Below are positions 49,825 through 56,660 of a stretch of 56,660 nt of DNA, one piece after another. Each line of letters starts with the position of its first letter. The stretch's first letter is position 1. A model generated the notes under the pieces. That model worked only from the letters and a program-made list of their open reading frames with translations. It had not been told where the DNA came from and did no database searches. The position numbers and the translations under genes are program-made. Origin of the DNA: an uncultured Alphaproteobacteria bacterium (GTDB taxonomy: Bacteria > Pseudomonadota > Alphaproteobacteria > Rhizobiales > Ancalomicrobiaceae); contig CALBKH010000100.1 in assembly GCA_937892955.1 (NCBI GenBank), positions 1 to 56,660 of the forward strand, read 5' to 3'.

Positions 49825-50008
49825 ACATCGCCCTCGCTCCTCGGGGCGGAGGAGGCGGAGGCGGGCGCGTCCCCGCCCTTGCCGAGCCGCCCTCCCCTCC
49901 CCATGTCCGCCACGGCCCGCCGAAGCGGCAATCCGCCCACACTCGGGGCGTGACAGCCGGCCTGCGGCGGACCACGATCGGGCGAGACGAAAGAGGGAGC
50001 GCGGAGCT

Positions 50009-50875
50009 ATGGCGGGTGGTGTGGTGGTTCGGGCCGATCGCGGCGTGATCGAGGTCGGCGGGCCGGAGGCGGCGCAGCTCCTGCACGGGCTCGTGACCGC
50101 GACGGTGAAATCGCTCGGCCCGGGCGACGCGAGTTTCGGGGCGCTGCTCACCCCGCAGGGCAAGATCCTCTTCGACTTCTTCCTCACCAAGACCGAGGCC
50201 GGCTACCTGATCGAGACCGAGCGGGCGAAGGTCGCCGATCTCCTCAAGCGGCTGACCTTCTATCGCCTGCGCGCCGCCGTCACCCTCGCCGACCGCTCCG
50301 CCGACTTCACCGTCGCCTACGCCTTCGGTGACGCCGCGGCGCCGGCGGGCGGGCTCGCCTTCGCCGACCCGCGCCTGCCCGGGTTCGCGACCCATGTGCT
50401 CGCCCCGGCCGGGACCTCGATCGCCGCCACCGCCTCGATGCACGACTGGCACGCCCACCGCATCGCCCTCGGCGTGCCGGAGAGCGGCCTCGATTTCCCG
50501 CTCGGCGACACCTTCCCGCACGACGCCGACATGGACGACCTCTCGGGCGTCGACTTCAAGAAGGGCTGTTTCATCGGCCAAGAGGTGGTGTCGCGGATGA
50601 AGCATCGCGGCACGGCGAGGAAGCGTATCGTCATCGCCAAGGCGCTCGAGGCGCGGCCGGCGTGGCCCGACGCCGGCACCGACATCACCTGCGGCGACAA
50701 GACCCTCGGCACGCTGGGATCCTCCGCCGACGGCCTCGCCCTGGCGCTGGTCCGCCTCGACCGGGCGAAAGAGGCGATCGACATGGGCGACGCCATCGAG
50801 GCCGGCGGGGTCACTCTGGCGCTGGAGCTGCCGGAGTTCGCACGATTCGACTGGCCGGAGACGGCGGCGGGGTGA
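50009..50875 (+). CDS. ygfZ: Folate-binding Fe-S cluster repair protein YgfZ
   Basis: A 288-aa tetrahydrofolate-binding protein that supports certain iron-sulfur enzymes. The family motif K-G-C-[FY]-x-G-Q-E is present as FKKGCFIGQEV (185-192). N-terminal GTrans-like fold: VIEVGGPEAAQLLHGLVTA, LLTPQGKILFDFFL. Start ATG 50009 follows GGGAGCGCGGAGC. It is a single gene between CcdA and a 508-base spacer. Confidence 0.93.
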   Translation: MAGGVVVRADRGVIEVGGPEAAQLLHGLVTATVKSLGPGDASFGALLTPQGKILFDFFLTKTEAGYLIETERAKVADLLKRLTFYRLRAAVTLADRSADFTVAYAFGDAAAPAGGLAFADPRLPGFATHVLAPAGTSIAATASMHDWHAHRIALGVPESGLDFPLGDTFPHDADMDDLSGVDFKKGCFIGQEVVSRMKHRGTARKRIVIAKALEARPAWPDAGTDITCGDKTLGTLGSSADGLALALVRLDRAKEAIDMGDAIEAGGVTLALELPEFARFDWPETAAG

Positions 50876-51383
50876 TCCGACGACGCCGATCCGAGCGCAG
50901 GAGCCGCGTTCGCACCCGGAATTTCACCTAACTCCGAATACGGATCGCGTTTCGACGGAGGCGTCCCCCCGAAGCATGCGGCGCGTGCCCGAACGGCGGG
51001 TCGGCGCAAGTCACGCCGCGCGCCCCTATCGACCTCCGGCCAGCGCCGATCCCGCCGACGCCGACGACACCGACGGCGGTCGGCGTTCAGCGCAGGTCGA
51101 TCGATCGGAACATCAGGAAAAACTGAAATTCGATAATGCAGGAAAACATCTGATATTCCTTATATATCCGACGGACCGAATGTTTCTACATCGCGTCTGA
51201 ATAGTATTCACATCGTCGTTCGCGTTCGATTTGTGACAATTCCAATCATATACGCAACATATATGTTTTGAACTCCATCTCTTCCAAGGGAATGCCGTGA
51301 CACCCGAATAAAATTTTTGCGCTGTGTCATGGCGATCCGAGACCCTCGGGAATGAACTCCCGATCGTGGAAGGAGTGTATCCC
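50876..51383. other. Spacer and promoter region of the octaheme cytochrome operon
   Basis: A 508-base region. From about 51110 to 51310 it is markedly AT-rich, with TTATATAT near 51160 and the perfect palindrome AACATATATGTT at 51256-51267, which could be a regulator site. The promoter of the cytochrome operon should lie there. Frames crossing it lack ribosome sites and family resemblance, so no gene is called. Confidence 0.55.
51256..51267. promoter_or_regulatory. AT-rich palindrome upstream of the octaheme operon
   Basis: AACATATATGTT is self-complementary over 12 bases, 117-128 bases upstream of the ATG at 51384. It could be an operator for this operon, but no regulator family can be named from it. 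Confidence 0.35.
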
Positions 51384-53006
51384 ATGAGCACTTCACGCGA
51401 TCGCAGAAGATCTTGGATTTCTGGACTGCTTCTAACTCTCTCACTGATCGCGACGGGAACGTCGTATGCCGCCGGACCGGGCAAGGAGGCCGGTCCGGCG
51501 CGACAGGTCTCGACGGCCGACCACACGAAATTCAAGGAACTGCAAGGCCCATTCGCCAGTGGGCCGGAGGTCACCAAGGCCTGCCTGAGCTGCCACACGG
51601 AAGCGTCGAAGCAGGTTCACAAGAGCCTCCACTGGACCTGGGACTACACCAATCCGACGACCGGCCAGAAGCTCGGCAAGAAGAACGTCATCAACAACTT
51701 CTGCGGATCGCTGGCGACCAACGAACCGCGGTGCACGTCCTGTCACATCGGCTTCGGCTGGAAGGACGACAAGTTCGACTTCGCGTCGGAGACCAACGTC
51801 GACTGTCTCGTCTGCCACGACACGACGAAGACCTATCGAAAGTTCCCGACCGACGCCGGCCATCCCGCCTACACGCCGAAGGAATTCCCCAAGGGTAAGC
51901 CCTGGCCGGCGGTGGATCTGGTCAAGGTGGCGCAAGGGGTCGGGCAGACGAGCCGCGACACCTGCGGCGCCTGCCACTTCCTCGGCGGCGGCGGCGACGC
52001 GGTGAAGCACGGCGACCTCGACACCTCGCTCGAGGCACCGACCCGTGACCTCGACGTCCACATGGGCAAGGACGGCGCGAACTTCTCGTGCGCGACCTGC
52101 CACACCACCCGGGCGCACATCACCGCCGGTTCGCGGTTCGCCACCAAGGCGATCGACACCGACGGCATCGACGTTCCCGGGCGCGGCGACGGCAATCGCG
52201 CCACCTGCGAATCCTGCCACGGCGTGACGCCGCACAAGGGCGGCGCGCAGGCCGCGAAGATGAATCGCCACACCGATCGGGTCGCCTGCTCGACCTGCCA
52301 CGTGCCCGAATTCGCTCGTGCCAAGCCGACCAAGACCCTGTGGGACTGGTCGACCGCCGGCAAGCTGAAGGACGGCAAGCCCTTCGTCGTCGCCGATGCA
52401 CACGGCGAGGCGACCTACGACACGATGAAGGGCAATTTCGAGTGGGCCTCGAACGTCGTGCCGACCTATCGCTGGTTCAACGGCGACATCGCCTACACGC
52501 TGGCCGACCAGAAGACCGACGACACCAAGGTGGTGCCGATCAACACCCTCGGCGGCTCGGCCGACGATCCGAAGTCCCGCATCTGGCCGTTCAAGGCGAT
52601 GCGCGGCAAGCAGCCCTACGACACCGAGAACAAGACTCTCCTGATGAACCACGTGTTCGGCAAGGACGACTCGGCCTTCTGGGGCAACTTCGACTGGGGT
52701 AAGGCGCTGGCCTTCGCCGCGAAGGCGACCAACGCGGTCTATTCCGGCAAGTTCGCCTTCGTCGAGAGCGTCTACTACTGGCCGATCACCCACATGGTGG
52801 CGCCCAAGGAGAAGGCGCTGGCCTGCGTGCAGTGTCACGCCAAGGACGGCCGACTGAAGGATCTTCCGGGCGGCTACATCCCCGGTCGCGATCGCTTCGG
52901 CTGGCTCGAGCTCCTCGGCTGGGCGCTCGCGGCGGCCACCCTCGCCGGCGTCCTGCTGCATCTCGCCATCCGTCTCGTCTCCTCGAACCGTGCGAGGCAG
53001 TCATGA
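51384..53006 (+). CDS. Octaheme c-type cytochrome, tetrathionate reductase family (OTR), with C-terminal membrane anchor
   Basis: Periplasmic multihaem oxidoreductase of 540 aa. It has a signal peptide (residues 1-30, ending SYAA) and eight CxxCH haem motifs: CLSCH (67), CTSCH (117), CLVCH (141), CGACH (194), CATCH (236), CESCH (275), CSTCH (302) and CVQCH (481), giving the family's spacing with a long gap before the last. A Lys-rich stretch near residue 99 (KLGKKNVINNFCGS) may hold the Lys that in the Shewanella enzyme ligates the active-site haem. In vitro, family members reduce tetrathionate, nitrite and hydroxylamine. A hydrophobic helix (about 508-532) anchors the C-terminus. ATG 51384 has AAGGAG eight bases upstream. 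It overlaps the cytochrome b gene by four bases. Confidence 0.93.
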   Translation: MSTSRDRRRSWISGLLLTLSLIATGTSYAAGPGKEAGPARQVSTADHTKFKELQGPFASGPEVTKACLSCHTEASKQVHKSLHWTWDYTNPTTGQKLGKKNVINNFCGSLATNEPRCTSCHIGFGWKDDKFDFASETNVDCLVCHDTTKTYRKFPTDAGHPAYTPKEFPKGKPWPAVDLVKVAQGVGQTSRDTCGACHFLGGGGDAVKHGDLDTSLEAPTRDLDVHMGKDGANFSCATCHTTRAHITAGSRFATKAIDTDGIDVPGRGDGNRATCESCHGVTPHKGGAQAAKMNRHTDRVACSTCHVPEFARAKPTKTLWDWSTAGKLKDGKPFVVADAHGEATYDTMKGNFEWASNVVPTYRWFNGDIAYTLADQKTDDTKVVPINTLGGSADDPKSRIWPFKAMRGKQPYDTENKTLLMNHVFGKDDSAFWGNFDWGKALAFAAKATNAVYSGKFAFVESVYYWPITHMVAPKEKALACVQCHAKDGRLKDLPGGYIPGRDRFGWLELLGWALAAATLAGVLLHLAIRLVSSNRARQS

Positions 53007-53602
53007 GCACCGCTGTCGTCTTCTCCCGCTTCGAACGGTTCTGGCACTGGACCCAGGCGGTGTTGGTGTCGGGGCTCGGCGTCACCGGCTTCACGGTGCA
53101 CGGCTCCATCTCCTTCCTCGACTGGGGGATGGCGGCCAACACCCACACGCTCCTCGCCTGGGCGCTGATGATCCTGTGGGCCTTCGCCATCTTCTGGCAC
53201 CTGATCACCGGCGAGTGGCGCCAATACGCACCGACCACCGAGGGGCTGGGGGCGGTGGCGCGCTACTACCTCATCGGCATCTTCCAGCCGGCGGTGCACC
53301 ACCCCTATCGCAAGCGGCGCGTCGCCAAGCACAATCCGCTGCAACGGCTCGCCTATCTCTTCCTCGATCTGGTGATCGCGCCGGCGATCTGGCTCTCCGG
53401 CCTCGTCTACATGTATCGCGACGAGATCGGCGGCCTCCTCGGGGCGACGCCGTCGCTGGCGACGGTCGCCTTCGTCCACGTGGCGGCGGCCTTCCTGATG
53501 CTGACCTTCGTCATCGCCCACGTCTACATGGCCTTCACCGGCAAGCCGTGGTGGGACTACCCGGCCTCGATGATCACCGGCCGGGCCGAGGTCGTCGACT
53601 GA
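53003..53602 (+). CDS. Cytochrome b/b6-domain membrane protein, partner of the octaheme cytochrome
   Basis: A 199-aa inner-membrane protein with about four helices and His residues for b-type haems (RFERFWHWTQAVL, ANTHTLLAWAL, HVAAAFLMLTFVIAHVYMAF). It resembles cytochrome b subunits such as PhsC or the formate dehydrogenase gamma class, which oxidise quinol and pass electrons outward. Its ATG overlaps the octaheme stop codon (ATGA), so translation is coupled and the two likely form one quinol-to-periplasm electron route. The terminator follows at 53625. Confidence 0.9.
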   Translation: MSTAVVFSRFERFWHWTQAVLVSGLGVTGFTVHGSISFLDWGMAANTHTLLAWALMILWAFAIFWHLITGEWRQYAPTTEGLGAVARYYLIGIFQPAVHHPYRKRRVAKHNPLQRLAYLFLDLVIAPAIWLSGLVYMYRDEIGGLLGATPSLATVAFVHVAAAFLMLTFVIAHVYMAFTGKPWWDYPASMITGRAEVVD

Positions 53603-53624
53603 GATCGCCTGCGTGACACGACAG

Positions 53625-53662
53625 CGCCGGCCGCGGGGAGGCTCGCGGCCGGCGGTTCTTTT
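53625..53662 (+). terminator. Rho-independent terminator of the octaheme/cytochrome b operon
   Basis: CGCCGGCCGCG (53625-53635), 8-base loop, CGCGGCCGGCG (53644-53654), then GTTCTTTT. The stem has 11 perfect pairs and the run of T follows directly. Confidence 0.8.
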
Positions 53663-53698
53663 CGGGCAGCGTCGAACGAAGGTGGAAGCGTGACGGGC

Positions 53699-53734
53699 GC
53701 CGATGGGTCCCCGGGGCGAGCCCGAGGATGACGA
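53699..53734. repeat. Intergenic repeat, family C, half copy
   Basis: GATGGGTCCCCGGGGCGAGC followed by CCGAGGATGACGATG matches the right arm of the element at 42231-42321. The inverted left arm is absent. Confidence 0.65.
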
Positions 53735-53771
53735 TGTGGGGACGCTGGTGTGTGCCCTCGCCGGCTCGGTC

Positions 53772-53799
53772 GGCGGAATACGGCTTCGCCTATTCCGCC
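53772..53799. repeat. Small palindromic intergenic repeat (GGCGGAATA type)
   Basis: GGCGGAATA (53772-53780) and TATTCCGCC (53791-53799) pair fully around CGGCTTCGCC, which itself can form a short inner stem. The flanking CTACGAGG adds to its likeness to a widespread proteobacterial intergenic palindrome. Confidence 0.65.
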
Positions 53800-53855
53800 C
53801 TACGAGGCGGGCATGCACACTCGGGCGCCGATGATTCCCGCGCGAGACAGGCCCC

Positions 53856-54527
53856 TTGGAAACCGACCTCTACCTTCCGGTGAAACGCCATCTCGAGGCC
53901 CTCGGCTTCGAGGTGAAGGGCGAGGTGCGGGGCTGCGATCTGGTGGCGCTCTCCGGCTCGGAGCCGGAAATCGTCGTGATCGGCGAGTTGAAGCGGACCT
54001 TCACGCTCGAACTGGTGTTGCAGGCGGTCGAGCGCACCGCGGCCTCTGACGAGATCTGGCTCGCCGTCGCCGCATCGCGACGCGGGCGCGGGCGGGAGAG
54101 CGACGCGCGGGTGAAGAAGCTCTGCCGCTTCCTCGGCTTCGGCCTGTTGACCGTGCTGCCGGCCGGCGGCGTCGAGGTGGTGGTCGAGCCGGCGCCCTGG
54201 AAGCCGCGCCGCGACGTCAAGCGCCGGTCGCGCCTCGTCGAGGAACATCGCCGCCGCACCGGCGATCCCAACCTCGGCGGATCGACGCGAACGCCGCAGA
54301 TGACGGCCTACCGTCAGCAGGCGCTGGCGATCGCTCGCGTCCTCGCCGCGGCGCCCGGGCGGCCGCGCGACCTGCGCGCTCGGGCGCCCGACGCGGCCAA
54401 GATCCTGCAGGCGAACGTCTACGGCTGGTTCGAGCGGCTGGAGCGCGGCGTGTACGGGCTGACCGCCGCCGGGCACGCCGCGCTCACCACCTGGGCCGGC
54501 CAGCTGCCGCCGCCGGAGGACGGCTGA
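53856..54527 (+). CDS. DUF2161 protein with PD-(D/E)XK nuclease-like core
   Basis: A 223-aa protein of the DUF2161 family. METDLYLPVKRHLEALGFEVKGEVRGCDLVAL begins it, followed by PEIVVIGELKRTFTLELVLQ. The Asp in GCDLV and the E-x-K in GELKR form the PD-(D/E)XK catalytic pattern, so a nuclease-type activity is plausible. The C-terminal part is basic (WKPRRDVKRRSRL) with a helical end, possibly a DNA-binding winged helix. The start is TTG 53856, since family members begin with METDLYLPVK; the ribosome site is only CAGG. Function in vivo is unknown. Confidence 0.85.
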   Translation: METDLYLPVKRHLEALGFEVKGEVRGCDLVALSGSEPEIVVIGELKRTFTLELVLQAVERTAASDEIWLAVAASRRGRGRESDARVKKLCRFLGFGLLTVLPAGGVEVVVEPAPWKPRRDVKRRSRLVEEHRRRTGDPNLGGSTRTPQMTAYRQQALAIARVLAAAPGRPRDLRARAPDAAKILQANVYGWFERLERGVYGLTAAGHAALTTWAGQLPPPEDG

Positions 54528-54682
54528 GCGCCGCGGCGGCGCCCTTTCCCCTTGCCGCTTCCCCTTTCCCCCTTGCCCCCTCCCCTCTCGCATGCGACAG
54601 ACGCGCCGTACCTCGCGCCCCGAAAGTCCGTGAACTCGGCCGGGGCGCGCCGTCTTTTCCCTACCCGTAGCTCGGCCGCCTC

Positions 54683-56302
<1,620 letters not shown>

Positions 56303-56387
56303 GGGGTAAGGGCGGGATGAGAATTCGAGCCTCTGCTTTCGGTCCCAGTTCCACTCATTCAACAATGATGCGGCCTTAGCATTATCC

Positions 56388-56413
56388 CCCCCTGGAATCA
56401 GGGGGACTGTTTT
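56388..56413 (+). terminator. Probable rho-independent terminator after the ABC-F gene
   Basis: CCCCCTG (56388-56394), loop GAAT, CAGGGGG (56399-56405), then ACTGTTTT. The stem has seven pairs. It is 85 bases past the ABC-F stop. Confidence 0.6.
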
Positions 56414-56487
56414 GAGATTAAAAAATCGTCTAATCTTGAGGCGTAGCGATTCCGCCACTCATTCAATTACAAACGGGAAATTTCGCG

Positions 56488-56637
56488 ATGCTTAAAAATG
56501 AGATCGATGATGCCAAGAGAACGGTATCGACAGAGACCGTTCAAATGACCATTGGAGAGCTCATGAATATGTACTCTAATTCAGAACTAAATATTCAACC
56601 GGAGTTGACCTTGCCCCCGGTTTGTCCCCGTTCATAA
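56488..56637 (+). pseudogene. 5' fragment of a DUF262-like gene, interrupted
   Basis: An AT-rich frame starting MLKNEIDDAKRTVSTETVQ, with MTIGELMNMYSNSELNIQPE at residues 20-39. This last block matches the N-terminal start of DUF262 proteins, which continue with Phe/Tyr-Gln-Arg. Here after Glu39 (base 56604) it reads LTLPPVCPRS and stops at 56637. The break coincides with a TGACCTTGCCCCCGG sequence that looks like an IS end. DUF262 domains occur in GmrSD-type and other anti-phage nucleases, so the intact gene was perhaps a defence gene. Confidence 0.5.
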
Positions 56638-56660
56638 CCAGAATCCGTTCCTGCTCTGGT
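56606..56660 (+). mobile_element. Possible insertion-sequence terminus (IS3-like), cut by the window edge
   Basis: TGACCTTGCCCCCGGTTTGT starts directly after the last DUF262-like codon. The TG-beginning, C-rich terminus resembles inverted repeats of IS3-family elements as I remember them. The transposase would lie outside the window, so this is a tentative call from about 55 bases. Confidence 0.35.

Larger units (their letters stand above)
56303..56660. other. AT-rich right edge: junction to mobile or foreign DNA
   Basis: From about 56340 base composition changes sharply from GC-rich to AT-rich. The region contains a terminator-like hairpin, an AGATTA/TAATCT inverted repeat (56415-56436), a start of a DUF262-like gene (56488) and, from about 56605, a sequence resembling the end of an insertion sequence running out of the window. 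Confidence 0.6.

Noticed and set aside
51113..51598. A 161-aa minus-strand frame across the octaheme promoter
   Set aside because: It overlaps the 5' end of the octaheme gene antisense, has no family match and no ribosome site.

Overview
The window looks like chromosomal DNA of a GC-rich alphaproteobacterium, most likely a member of the Hyphomicrobiales (Rhizobiales). Support comes from the protein families present (DUF6665, a TIGR02301 protein, a rhizobial-type Cys-rich secreted protein, FabI, NadABC in one operon), from short palindromic intergenic repeats of kinds common in that order, and from a cytochrome-c-dependent nitric oxide reductase operon. Genus and species cannot be read from the sequence alone.

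Layout. 1-4287: end of a palindromic repeat, acnB (aconitase B), a small Cys-rich secreted protein, tRNA-Gln(TTG), tRNA-Pro(CGG) and a DUF6665 protein. 4298-9353: norCBQD on the minus strand with a candidate FNR/NnrR-type site in front; strong hairpins lie between norB and norQ, and a composite repeat lies between norQ and norD. 9276-9946 is a long spacer. 10184-20910: a polysaccharide locus with a GT4 glycosyltransferase, a Wzz/GumC-like protein whose kinase-like C-terminus has lost its P-loop, another GT4 enzyme, a half-length glycosyltransferase, a WecG/TagA/CpsF enzyme, a Wzy/VpsF-like polymerase, an unrecognised protein and a Wzx-like flippase. No initiating glycosyl-phosphate transferase is present in the window.

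21005-32405: an MFS exporter, a TauE/SafE permease, an MBL hydrolase, a possibly leaderless 48-aa membrane protein, TlyA, an RlmD/TrmA-type methyltransferase, a YaiI/DUF188 protein, a chemoreceptor, a LysE exporter, a GNAT enzyme and alanine dehydrogenase. An Lrp/AsnC regulator diverges from the last. 33251-37108: nadA-nadB-nadC behind a perfect palindromic operator. 37395-47500: mostly housekeeping genes (MFS, DsbA-like, aroC, dienelactone hydrolase, histidine phosphatase, fabI, an HMCES/YedK protein with a terminal clamp-binding-like motif, NUDIX) plus conserved small proteins.

47693-56302: a periplasmic protein, a thioredoxin/CcdA pair, YgfZ, a two-gene electron-transfer operon (membrane-anchored octaheme cytochrome c of the tetrathionate reductase family plus a cytochrome b), a DUF2161 nuclease-like protein and an ABC-F ATPase. 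From about 56303 the sequence turns AT-rich. It carries the first ~39 codons of a DUF262-like gene, which breaks at a sequence resembling an IS end, so the right edge probably enters a mobile or defence region.

How parts fit together. Nor removes NO. The octaheme enzyme with its cytochrome b probably passes quinol electrons to a periplasmic sulfur or nitrogen oxyanion, so the organism appears equipped for low-oxygen respiration. The polysaccharide genes form a nearly complete Wzx/Wzy-type export route. The structured intergenic repeats are the least explained part of the window: one family has arms that covary between copies and sits at or near stop codons.
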